A DNA stretch of 5,547 nt from positions 1-5,547 of the forward strand of contig JACPAU010000219.1 of NCBI GenBank assembly GCA_016180705.1, in the 5' to 3' direction. The position numbers were made by a program, and so were the translations under genes. The notes beneath the pieces were generated by a model. That model saw only the letters and a program-made list of their open reading frames with translations, was not told the origin of the DNA and made no database searches. Of this stretch, positions 1 through 5,547 are shown piece after piece; positions within the stretch are counted from its first letter, which is position 1, and the number at the start of each line of letters is the position of its first letter. Origin of the DNA: Candidatus Methylomirabilota bacterium (GTDB taxonomy: Bacteria; Methylomirabilota; Methylomirabilia; Methylomirabilales; JACPAU01).

Positions 1-66
1 CCTGTCCGACAGCGGTCCGGGTCGTTCGCTGCCATATATGCGATTCCCTTAACTGAATACTTTGCC

Positions 67-372
67 GTGGCGAAAGTGCGTCGCGACGTGAACATGGATG
101 ACACCTTCCAAAAAATCACTTGCTGCCAGAAAGGATACGTCTCGAACAGCTCAGTTGGGACTATAGCATCCAGGGTCATCATCCATCCGTCTGTTATAGA
201 AGCGCACGGCTCTGCCACAGCGGCGCGAATGATTGAGAATGCCAGAAAGGGAGTTCTCGAAATGTTTTCCCTCTGTGGTGAGATTAACAAACTTGATCGA
301 GAGATGTATGAGATTGTCTTCGGAAAGTTTGGGTACGAGCCCCTGAACCAAACGCTGGAGCCGACCGTGTAA
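67..372 (+). CDS. Hypothetical protein, probable cassette-borne gene, 5' end uncertain
   Basis: I do not recognise this protein. From the GTG at 67 it is 101 residues; an in-frame ATG at 94 would give 92. Neither start has a convincing Shine-Dalgarno sequence. The frame contains no stop from base 1 to 67, so the gene could begin left of the window. The product looks soluble: no signal peptide or membrane segment, a Cys-Cys pair near residues 19-20, and a mixed hydrophobic/charged central part (about 50-90) that could be helical. The stop (370-372) lies just before or inside an attC-like sequence, and the next gene follows on the same strand, as in cassette arrays. Base composition is clearly less GC-rich than the genes to the right, which points to a foreign origin. 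An antisense frame at 151-351 has nothing in its favour. Coding status is likely, but function is unknown. Confidence 0.55.
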   Translation: MAKVRRDVNMDDTFQKITCCQKGYVSNSSVGTIASRVIIHPSVIEAHGSATAARMIENARKGVLEMFSLCGEINKLDREMYEIVFGKFGYEPLNQTLEPTV

Positions 373-427
373 AGCCTGGCATTTTCAGGATGCTTGATGG
401 ACGGCGGCTCAGCTTGGGTCGTTATGC
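360..427 (+). other. Possible degenerate integron attC site
   Basis: The right end GTTATGC (421-427) fits the attC R' core (G followed by TT). Five bases upstream, CAGCTT (410-415) can pair with AAGC-TG (372-378) if C376 is extrahelical; a single unpaired base in the left arm is typical of attC. The expected left core RYYYAAC is poor: GCCGACC at 360-366 is the best candidate. The hairpin between the arms is weak. The site is inferred mainly from its position between two cassette-like genes and from the match of 421-427 to the box at 914-920. It could be a decayed attC or only its right half. Confidence 0.35.
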
Positions 428-985
428 GGCTAACCAAGCCGTTGGGGCAGCGAGATGAGGGAGAAAAGCAACTGGGCATACTTGTCGCACGTCCCGCTCG
501 GAGAATTCTGGGCTGAGCTGAAAGCAGCACTCGGTGCCTGGGTGGTGATCTCTGGGCTGTCTCTCATCATCCTGGCCGCGATCGAAATGAGCAGGTCCGC
601 GACGGAATCGGTCGTGGATGGCCTCGGCCTCCATTCGCTGCCGCGGTGGGTTCTGCTGACGGCCGGAGCCGTCGCATTGCTTTGGTTGATGCGGGGGAAG
701 CACATTTCATGGAAGATTCCGTATCTCACCTTTACAGAAGGAGTCGTGGTGGTAACCCTCCTAGGGATCTCCTTTTTCGCCTCCGAGCATCTCAGTTCGT
801 GGATCGCCGTTCCGCTATTCTGGGCTCTTGCCATCGGCATACTGTCGATGGACCGCCTCGGCGCAAAGGGAAGGGAACTAACAACTCAAAAGGGCGGCCC
901 AGGGGATGACGCCGCATAACAAGGCGATGAAGATGAAGCTGACAATAAGGGGACCGGCCCCTCGTTGCAGCTTATCGCCGATCTG
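422..985 (+). mobile_element. Integron gene cassette carrying one membrane-protein gene
   Basis: The limits are set by two predicted crossover points, G421/T422 and G985/T986. The unit of about 564 bases holds a single plus-strand gene and almost nothing else, with a short leader and an attC at its 3' end. In an excised circle the first six bases (TTATGC) would complete the cassette's own attC, and they are the exact complement of its left core GCATAAC (914-920). That self-consistency is the strongest evidence for a real cassette. The following base stretch begins TTAGCC, belonging to the next unit or the array's distal flank. No integrase, attI or Pc promoter is visible, so this could be an array far from its integrase, an integrase-less attC cluster, or a cassette inserted at a secondary site. 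Confidence 0.65.
455..919 (+). CDS. Small four-helix inner-membrane protein of unknown function (cassette gene)
   Basis: The 154-residue product has four hydrophobic segments at about residues 25-43, 65-79, 94-109 and 114-131, separated by short polar loops. The N-terminus (about 20 residues) is amphipathic and Trp-rich, and the C-terminal tail of about 20 residues is polar. No cleavable signal peptide or catalytic motif is apparent, and I do not recognise the family. The ATG at 455 is the natural start; a TTG at 443 is also in frame, and a stop at 431-433 prevents longer versions. The ribosome site is weak (G-rich stretch at 444-447), which is common for cassette genes driven from outside. 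The stop codon (917-919) lies within the left core of the downstream attC, a usual cassette arrangement. Roles such as stress protection or phage defence are possible for orphan cassette membrane proteins, but nothing here shows one. Confidence 0.75.
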   Translation: MREKSNWAYLSHVPLGEFWAELKAALGAWVVISGLSLIILAAIEMSRSATESVVDGLGLHSLPRWVLLTAGAVALLWLMRGKHISWKIPYLTFTEGVVVVTLLGISFFASEHLSSWIAVPLFWALAIGILSMDRLGAKGRELTTQKGGPGDDAA

Positions 986-991
986 TTAGCC
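914..991 (+). other. Integron attC recombination site
   Basis: The left core is GCATAAC (914-920) and the right core GTTAGCC (985-991). Between them the arms pair: GGCGAT (923-928) plus AAG (930-932) with CTTATCGCC (971-979), leaving G929 as a single extrahelical base, the classic attC polarity signal. Alternatively AAGCTG (936-941) pairs with CAGCTT (968-973) around a 7-base bulge, an ambiguity caused by a GATGAAG tandem repeat. The tip is a strong hairpin, AGGGG (948-952) with CCCCT (958-962). Length (78 bases), core spacing and the imperfect-palindrome layout all fit attC. The right core departs from the GTTRRRY consensus at one purine position. The box is oriented with the plus-strand gene, as required. 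Confidence 0.75.
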
Positions 992-1060
992 AGCCGCCGA
1001 GACAGTCCCGACCGGTTCCTCGCTTCGAGCTTGCCCAAACGGTACGCCGATCATTGGACC

Positions 1061-2164
1061 CTAGATTTTCTTCCGGAACGGCGCGGCGTAGCCGGTCATC
1101 TCCACGTAGCCCTGGCCCTGCACCGCCCGGCCGCCGCGCTCGCCCGTCACGCGCACCGCGCCCTCCCAGTAGATGACCTGCGTGCTCTTCGCGGTGTCCA
1201 GTTCCTGGTCGGGGAAGAGGGGGGTCACGGTGAGGGCCAAGTCCGCCGCCGGGACGCGGATCTCCCAGCTCATCGGATAGAGGCCACCGCTCCGGGGACT
1301 CTTCCACCGCCCAAGGGGCTTCACGATGAACGCCGCGAGGGGCAGGTGCCGGGCGCTCCCATCGGACGCCACGAGGGTTCCGCTCGAGAACGGATCGAGA
1401 CGGCCGTCCCGGTGGCGGATCAGGTAGAGCATGAGGTCCGTCCCGTCCTCGAGTTGGACGCTGAACCAGTCCCAGCCCACCTGCTCGGGCATCAGTTCGG
1501 TCGAGCCGAACTCGTGGTCCATCCACGCGAGGCCCGTGACGGGGAGGCGGCGGCCCTCGAGCGTGAGCGTCCCGGCCGCCCGGAGCCGCGTCAGCGAATA
1601 GTAGTGGGACGCGTGCCCCTCCCCCGCGCCCTTGCGGCTGATCCCTTCGTTCCCGTGGACGACCGGCGGCTTCTCGGGCGTGAGCGTGAGATCGAGGCCG
1701 AACGCCTCCGCCGCCGCGCGCAGCCGGTGGACCTCCCCCTCGGCCGCCGCCTCCCACTCCCCGATCCAGACCCGGTAGCGGTCGGCGAGCGCCCCGGCCT
1801 GGCCCAGCGCGGAGCGCCCTACGCGCTCGGCGAGGAGGTGCCGCCCCCGGGCCACATCGCTCAGGGCCAGGTGCGCCAGGTACAGGTTCTTGGGGGCCCA
1901 CTGCGAGGGGCTCTCCCGCGCCTCTGCGATGCCGACGCGGAAGAAGGTGACCTGGAACCCGAAGACCTCCCCTCGCGCGGTGCGCAGGTGCCCGGTGTAG
2001 TACCACCACTCGGTCCGGAAAGCGTCGTGGGCCGCGTGGTCGCGGGGGAACTGGAAGCGATAGCCGGGGAGGGCCTTCTGGAACGGGGGAGGGGAAGCGG
2101 TTCCGGTGAGGGGGAGGAGCAGGAGAACCAGGGGGAGAGCGGGCCAGCGGCGCCATCGGCTCAC
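1061..2164 (-). CDS. Secreted AttH/CrtC-family lipocalin-like protein
   Basis: The 367-residue product matches the size and signature motifs of the AttH/CrtC group (hydroxyneurosporene synthase-like, lipocalin-like double domain). Visible motifs are EWWYYTGHL (52-60), SHYYSLTRL (186-194), GLAWMDHEFGS (211-221), GWDWFSVQLEDGTDLMLY (230-247) and a C-terminal YWEGAV (332-337) and GYVEMTGY (352-359). These belong to two beta-barrel halves. An N-terminal Sec signal is clear: Arg-rich residues 3-6, a Leu-rich core 10-19, and a likely cleavage after the TGTA stretch near residue 23. There is no lipobox cysteine, so it is probably a soluble periplasmic or exported protein rather than a lipoprotein. 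The GTG start at 2164 follows a GGGGAG motif and lies 16 bases after the preceding stop. Some family members act as carotenoid hydratases, but in loci with FtsX-type permeases the role is unestablished; lipid or envelope handling is an inference. Confidence 0.88.
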   Translation of the reverse strand: MSRWRRWPALPLVLLLLPLTGTASPPPFQKALPGYRFQFPRDHAAHDAFRTEWWYYTGHLRTARGEVFGFQVTFFRVGIAEARESPSQWAPKNLYLAHLALSDVARGRHLLAERVGRSALGQAGALADRYRVWIGEWEAAAEGEVHRLRAAAEAFGLDLTLTPEKPPVVHGNEGISRKGAGEGHASHYYSLTRLRAAGTLTLEGRRLPVTGLAWMDHEFGSTELMPEQVGWDWFSVQLEDGTDLMLYLIRHRDGRLDPFSSGTLVASDGSARHLPLAAFIVKPLGRWKSPRSGGLYPMSWEIRVPAADLALTVTPLFPDQELDTAKSTQVIYWEGAVRVTGERGGRAVQGQGYVEMTGYAAPFRKKI

Positions 2165-2180
2165 GGGGGGCTCCCCGGGG

Positions 2181-2945
2181 TCAGCGCGGCCTGCCCCATT
2201 CCTCCCGATCGGCGTACCACGGGCGAAGCATCTCCGTCCCGCGGGCCCCCCGGACCCGGAGCTGCTCCACGTACTCGCCGAGGAGCCGGGCGGCGGTGGC
2301 CTCCAGGTCCAGGAACTGGACCCCCATCCCCGGCGGGAAAGGATTCGCGGCGGGCCCGGGGTTACTCCACACGACACGCCCGTGGACCTGGAACTCCTGG
2401 TCCAGGCCCGGCAGGCGGAACCGGACGACGACCTCCTGGTTGAGGCGCGCCGGGTCCGGGGTGCGGATGAAGATCCCACCCTGGCTGATGTTCACGCAGT
2501 AGGTGGCCACGGTGGGCGCGGTGAGCTGGTACTCCACCGGCAGGCGGACATTCGCGCGGGGGTGCCCCGGGAACTTGCCCTGGCGGATCTGGGCGGTGAC
2601 CAGCGCCTCAACCGTGTCCCGATGGAGCGGCGCGGGGAACGCGAGACCGTGGGGGACGAGGCGCGCGCCCAGGTCGCTCACCCCGGGAGGCCCGAGCCAG
2701 ACGACCCGCGCCGTCACCTGCAGCGACTCGGCCCCCCCCTCGAGGCGGAGCGTGCCGCCGCTCCCGACGGGCAGGGCCTCCGCCAGCAGGAGCTGGAGCC
2801 CCCCCTCGCCCAGGTCCTTGGCCTTGCCGGGCAGCTCGCGGCCGGCGGCCCAGATCACCGTGGGCAGGTACATCTCGAACCGGGGGAAGCGCCGCCGACC
2901 CGGCGTCTCCGGCGGATCGGTGCGGGCCGCATCGCGCGGGCTCAC
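2181..2945 (-). CDS. Tandem PilZ-domain protein (second of pair)
   Basis: The 254-residue product carries two PilZ domains and little else. PilZ domains bind cyclic di-GMP through an N-terminal RxxxR and a D/NxSxxG motif. Domain 1 (about 16-115) has an intact RRRFPR (17-22), but its second motif reads DLGEGG (44-49), with Gly in place of Ser. Domain 2 (about 126-228) has R130-ANV-R134, NISQGG (152-157) and GMGVQF (206-211), so it looks fully competent; its style resembles the PilZ subfamily expanded in myxobacteria. No output domain, signal peptide or membrane segment is present, suggesting a cytoplasmic adaptor. The GTG start at 2945 overlaps the upstream stop by four bases, and AAGGAGG (2956-2962) lies 10 bases before it. 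Longer in-frame versions would run through the upstream gene and were dismissed. Ligand binding is inferred. Confidence 0.87.
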   Translation of the reverse strand: MSPRDAARTDPPETPGRRRFPRFEMYLPTVIWAAGRELPGKAKDLGEGGLQLLLAEALPVGSGGTLRLEGGAESLQVTARVVWLGPPGVSDLGARLVPHGLAFPAPLHRDTVEALVTAQIRQGKFPGHPRANVRLPVEYQLTAPTVATYCVNISQGGIFIRTPDPARLNQEVVVRFRLPGLDQEFQVHGRVVWSNPGPAANPFPPGMGVQFLDLEATAARLLGEYVEQLRVRGARGTEMLRPWYADREEWGRPR

Positions 2946-3952
2946 CCGGCCTCCCCCTCCTTGTGGGCCAGGCGGTAGACGCGGAGGACCACGTCGCGGG
3001 GAAGGGCCTCGGCTGTGAACTCCAGCCCGTGGCGGTGGACCCGCCGCCCGTCGTCGCCTGTCGCCCCGAGCACCCAGATCACGCGCGCCTGACGCTCCAC
3101 GGCGGTACCGCCGACCCGAAGGCCGACCCGGACCGGCGCGCCCACCGCGAGGGGCACCGGGAGCCGGGCCAGGAGGCCGCTCTCGCTGAGGTTCTCCGCC
3201 ACCCCCTCCAGGGCCGTCGGGGCCGCCTCCACCATGCAGTGCACGGGAGTGATGAGGGGATAGCGGGGGTGGCGGCGCGTGTAGGCCCGCTGGTAGCCGA
3301 ACCGCCGGAGCATGCGGCGCCAGGTCTCCCGCTCCCCGGGATTCATCCCCAAGATGACGCAGCCGTGGCGGACCGCGGCGCCTCCGGCGCGCGGCTCGGC
3401 TGCCCAAACCACCAGGACATCGAGCCGCACGCGCCCCTCCTCCGCCTCCACCTCGAGCGCGAGGGGGGTCCAGGGCGGGAGGCGATCGGGCAGATCCAGC
3501 GCCACGCCCCCCTCGCTGACGTTCGCCGTCTGGCCCTCGAGCCGGCGGGGCCTGAGCGCGCCCTCCCCTTCCTGGACCGTGATCCAGACCGGCACGGCCA
3601 GCGCGAAGCGCGGGTCGCGCACCCGGAACGCCGCGCCCGGGGCCGGCTCGGCTCGGGGGCCGACCAAAAGACCGAGCTCGATGGTGGACATGATGCGGGA
3701 GGTCAGCTCGCGCTGGAGATCGAGGTCGCTCCGGCAGCGCGCCAGCATGCTCTCCGTCAGGGCCACGGAACCGAAGGGGTCCTTCCCCTCCCCCTGCGCC
3801 AGGGTGAGGCGGTAGGGCGGCCCCTTGTCCTCGGTGTTGCGCTGGAGGTCCACAACGAGGGGGCCCGGAAGTGGGTAGCGCTGGCCGACGCGCACGGCCA
3901 GGTCGCGCAGGAAGTGCATCTCGGCCAGGAAGGTGTGGGTCGGGTCCTCCAC
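2942..3952 (-). CDS. Tandem PilZ-domain protein with N-terminal extension (first of pair)
   Basis: The 336-residue product has an N-terminal region of about 105 residues with no recognised domain, probably helical (especially about 62-95), followed by two PilZ domains. Domain 1 (about 110-215) keeps NVSEGG (144-149), but the RxxxR register is disturbed: Arg lies at 110, 112 and 115 and the expected first Arg position holds Val. Domain 2 (about 224-330) has a good RRHPR (226-230), NLSESG (254-259) and HGLEF (308-312). Domain 2 is therefore the better candidate c-di-GMP site, while domain 1 may be structural. There is no signal or membrane segment, so it is presumably cytoplasmic. The GTG start at 3952 is supported by GAGAGGAGG eight bases upstream. 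It is the first gene after a promoter-like sequence and is translationally coupled to the second PilZ gene. Which process it controls cannot be told from the sequence. Confidence 0.87.
   Translation of the reverse strand: MEDPTHTFLAEMHFLRDLAVRVGQRYPLPGPLVVDLQRNTEDKGPPYRLTLAQGEGKDPFGSVALTESMLARCRSDLDLQRELTSRIMSTIELGLLVGPRAEPAPGAAFRVRDPRFALAVPVWITVQEGEGALRPRRLEGQTANVSEGGVALDLPDRLPPWTPLALEVEAEEGRVRLDVLVVWAAEPRAGGAAVRHGCVILGMNPGERETWRRMLRRFGYQRAYTRRHPRYPLITPVHCMVEAAPTALEGVAENLSESGLLARLPVPLAVGAPVRVGLRVGGTAVERQARVIWVLGATGDDGRRVHRHGLEFTAEALPRDVVLRVYRLAHKEGEAG
2956..2962 (-). promoter_or_regulatory. Ribosome binding site of the second PilZ gene
   Basis: AAGGAGG lies inside the 3' end of the upstream PilZ gene, 10 bases before the GTG at 2945; a second GGAGG at 2950-2954 is only 4 bases away. 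It selects the GTG that overlaps the upstream TGA and argues for coupled translation of the two proteins. Confidence 0.65.
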
Positions 3953-3960
3953 GCGACGCG

Positions 3961-3969
3961 CCTCCTCTC
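3961..3969 (-). promoter_or_regulatory. Ribosome binding site of the first PilZ gene
   Basis: GAGAGGAGG, eight bases before the GTG at 3952, is a near-ideal Shine-Dalgarno sequence and fixes this start in a frame with no nearby ATG. Confidence 0.75.
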
Positions 3970-4021
3970 GGGATCGGCAGGGACCAGGGCCCGCGGGTGT
4001 CCGGCGCGCGAGTCGCGACCG

Positions 4022-4050
4022 AGCGTACTGGCGGAGTAGAGGCCTGTCAA
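4022..4050 (-). promoter_or_regulatory. Sigma70-type promoter for the PilZ-PilZ-AttH unit
   Basis: On the minus strand a perfect -35 box TTGACA (4050-4045) is followed after exactly 17 bases by TACGCT (4027-4022), which keeps the T, A and final T most conserved in the -10 box. It begins five bases after the permease stop, in the only sizeable gap of the minus-strand block, and would give a leader of about 60 bases before the GTG at 3952. This suggests that the three downstream genes can be transcribed independently of the permease. No operator or riboswitch is evident in the leader. Confidence 0.6.
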
Positions 4051-4055
4051 GGTCC

Positions 4056-5547
4056 CTACTCGTGCCGGAGCGCCTCCACCGGCGGGACCGCGGCCGCCAG
4101 CAGGGCGGGCACCGCGCCTGCCCCGAGGGCCGTGGCGAGGGCGAGGGCCGAAACCTGGAGGATCTCGCGCGTCGGGAAGTGGAACTGGATGGACCAGCCG
4201 AAGGACTGGAGGTTGATCACGTAGATCAGGATGCCCGAGAGGGCGAGGCCGACGGCGGCCCCCAGGAGGTTCGCCGCGAGCCCGAGCACCCCGGCTTCCC
4301 CCAGGACCGTGGCGAGGAGCTGGCGACGGCTGCAACCGACCGCCCGGAGGATCCCCATCTCCCGCTGCCGTTCCAGCACCGCGGCCATCTGGGTGTTCAG
4401 GATCGCGAGGCCCGCCACCACCAGCGCGATGAGTTCGAGCGCGTAGGTGATGGCGAACGTCTGGTCGAAGATCTCCAGGACCCGGGCCTTGAGCGTCCGA
4501 TTGGCCAGCAGGAGGAGGTCCCCCCGTCCGGGAAGCGCCTCCAGGATGCCGCGCCGGACCGCCTCGGGCTCGGCCCCCGGCGTCAGGTAGATGCCGACGG
4601 ACGACAGGAACGGGTCCCCGACGAGCCGCGTGAAGAGGGTCCGGTCCATGACGACCAGCCCCCCCTCCGTGGTGTAGTCGTGGAAGATGCCCGCCACCGC
4701 GAGCCCGACCGGCCCCCGCGGCGTCGGAACCGCCACCCGCTCGCCCACCCGGGCCCCGTATCGGAGGGCGAAGGTCTCGGAGACGAGGACCGCGCCCGCC
4801 TCCCGGGCAGCGCGCAGGATCTCGCCGGCCTCCCCGCGGACCATCAGGAGGCGGCCGTAGCGCGCCTGGACGGCGAAGTCGCCGGAGGCGAGGAGGAACC
4901 GGCCGCCGCGCCCGTCCTCGACGCGGATCCCCCGGAACGGGTCCACGGCCGCCACCCCCGGGACCGCCGCCAGCACCGGGAGGAGATCCGCCGGCATCCG
5001 TCCATCGGCCCCCTTCAGGTAGCGGCCCGCGGGGCTCAGGACGAAGTCCGCGCGGATGCTCTGCCCGATCCACGCCTCCACCGTCGCCCGGAAGGAGCGG
5101 ATCATGGTGGAGACGCTCACGAGCATGGCGAGCCCCACCATCATGGCCGAGGCTGCCACCGCGTTGCGGCGCACCCCGCGCCGCAGGGAGAGGAGGGCGA
5201 GACCCGCCGGCACGGGAAGAACGGGGGCGAGGAGGCGGCCGGCGGCGGCGAAGGCCCGCAGGAGCGCGGGAGAGAGGAACGCCGCCCCGAGCACCGCGGC
5301 GAGGGCGGCGAGATAGCCGCCGACGGGAGGGGTCCCGACGGCGCCGGGGCGGGCCAGCGCCGCGGCCAGGCCGAGCAGCCCGAGGCCAGCCGCCGCCGCC
5401 GCGCCAGTCCGGGGACGGCGGAGCAGGGGCTCCGGGCCCAGGACCTCGCGCGGGCTCACGGCCGCGGCCAGCCGCGCCGGTCCCGCCGCGGCGACCAGGG
5501 CGGCCCCCAGGCCGGCCAGGACCGCCAGGCCCACCGTGCCCGCCGTG
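4056..5547 (-). CDS. FtsX/MacB-family ABC transporter permease, C-terminal part
   Basis: About 497 codons of an open frame that continues past the right edge; the GTG at 5534 is probably internal. Numbered from that codon, residues 1-35 look like the end of a first FtsX domain (a membrane helix, then the typical Pro-Ala, Ala-rich, PREVL ending). Two or three helices follow (about 44-61, 72-93, perhaps 103-117). The second core module then has a helix at 124-146, a large extracytoplasmic domain (about 150-355) and three terminal helices (360-385, 413-440, 457-483). REMGILRAVG (391-400) is the hallmark cytoplasmic coupling segment contacting the ATPase. The protein ends in the usual PALLAAAVPPVEALRHE style. 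The full protein is therefore expected to be a two-module permease of roughly 800-850 residues, with an ATPase gene likely upstream outside the window. Family members move lipids, lipoproteins or peptides, or act as mechanotransmitters; the substrate here is unknown. Confidence 0.9.
   Translation of the reverse strand, partial: TAGTVGLAVLAGLGAALVAAAGPARLAAAVSPREVLGPEPLLRRPRTGAAAAAGLGLLGLAAALARPGAVGTPPVGGYLAALAAVLGAAFLSPALLRAFAAAGRLLAPVLPVPAGLALLSLRRGVRRNAVAASAMMVGLAMLVSVSTMIRSFRATVEAWIGQSIRADFVLSPAGRYLKGADGRMPADLLPVLAAVPGVAAVDPFRGIRVEDGRGGRFLLASGDFAVQARYGRLLMVRGEAGEILRAAREAGAVLVSETFALRYGARVGERVAVPTPRGPVGLAVAGIFHDYTTEGGLVVMDRTLFTRLVGDPFLSSVGIYLTPGAEPEAVRRGILEALPGRGDLLLLANRTLKARVLEIFDQTFAITYALELIALVVAGLAILNTQMAAVLERQREMGILRAVGCSRRQLLATVLGEAGVLGLAANLLGAAVGLALSGILIYVINLQSFGWSIQFHFPTREILQVSALALATALGAGAVPALLAAAVPPVEALRHE

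Noticed and set aside
430..840. Antisense open frames opposite the cassette membrane-protein gene
   Set aside because: No motif or ribosome site; the plus frame gives well-formed membrane helices and ends at the attC.
1019..1029. Small hairpin CTCG-CTT-CGAG downstream of the AttH-type gene
   Set aside because: Only four base pairs and no T-tract on either strand, so it is not a credible terminator.
965..2443. Long plus-strand open frame (492 codons) opposite the AttH-type gene
   Set aside because: Low-complexity Arg/Pro/Gly/Ala-rich product caused by high GC; the minus strand here encodes recognisable AttH/CrtC motifs and part of a PilZ protein.
2165..2479. 5' extension of the AttH-type frame upstream of 2164
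   Set aside because: It would overlap the second PilZ gene and bury the clear signal peptide that begins at the GTG at 2164.
2946..3407. 5' extension of the second PilZ frame
   Set aside because: It runs through the first PilZ gene with biased low-complexity sequence; the GTG at 2945 has a ribosome site and a coupled overlap.
2963..4039. Plus-strand open frame of 358 codons opposite the first PilZ gene
   Set aside because: Shadow of the PilZ gene; no family motif, and its His/Arg/Pro-rich composition is typical of antisense frames in GC-rich DNA.
3757..5073. Minus-strand open frame of 438 codons overlapping the permease
   Set aside because: Product is almost entirely Gly/Arg/Pro; the other minus frame gives a proper FtsX permease.
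1..5547. CRISPR arrays, tRNA or rRNA genes, insertion sequences
   Set aside because: No spaced direct repeats, tRNA cloverleaf, rRNA-like tract or transposase-like frame was seen on either strand.

Overview
The window joins two compositionally different stretches of bacterial DNA. Bases 1 to about 990 are of moderate GC by eye and carry two short plus-strand reading frames of unknown function. From about 990 to the right end the sequence is very GC-rich, with strong G/C third-position bias, and holds a tightly packed minus-strand gene block. The GC-rich part, with two tandem-PilZ proteins, an AttH/CrtC-type lipocalin-like protein and an FtsX-family ABC permease, fits a high-GC Gram-negative-type environmental bacterium, for example a deltaproteobacterial/myxobacterial, Rokubacteria-like or Methylomirabilota-like lineage. 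That placement is a guess from gene style, with no marker gene to fix it.

Left region (1-991): this reads as the tail of an integron gene-cassette array. The clearest cassette runs from T422 to G985 and encodes a four-helix membrane protein (455-919). Its stop codon lies inside an attC-like site (914-991) that folds into an imperfect hairpin. The cassette's 5' end (GTTATGC, 421-427) is the exact reverse complement of the first box of its own attC (GCATAAC, 914-920), as expected for a cassette that once circularised. A more degenerate attC-like end lies at 360-427, behind a smaller hypothetical gene (67-372) whose frame stays open to the left edge. No integrase gene is in view.

Right region (1061-5547), read right to left: the second half of an FtsX-type ABC permease (5547-4056, open at the window edge); a 103-base gap with a good sigma70-type promoter (-35 TTGACA, 17-base spacer, -10 TACGCT); a double-PilZ protein (3952-2942); a second double-PilZ protein with a 4-base start/stop overlap (2945-2181); and, 16 bases on, a secreted AttH/CrtC-family protein (2164-1061). 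The last three genes are probably one transcription unit with translational coupling. FtsX permeases and AttH-type proteins often occur together in AttEFGH-like export loci. Here a pair of candidate c-di-GMP receptor genes sits between them, which suggests, but does not prove, a link between second-messenger signalling and an envelope function.

The cassette genes and the minus-strand operon converge, with only about 70 bases between the last attC and the AttH-type stop codon.
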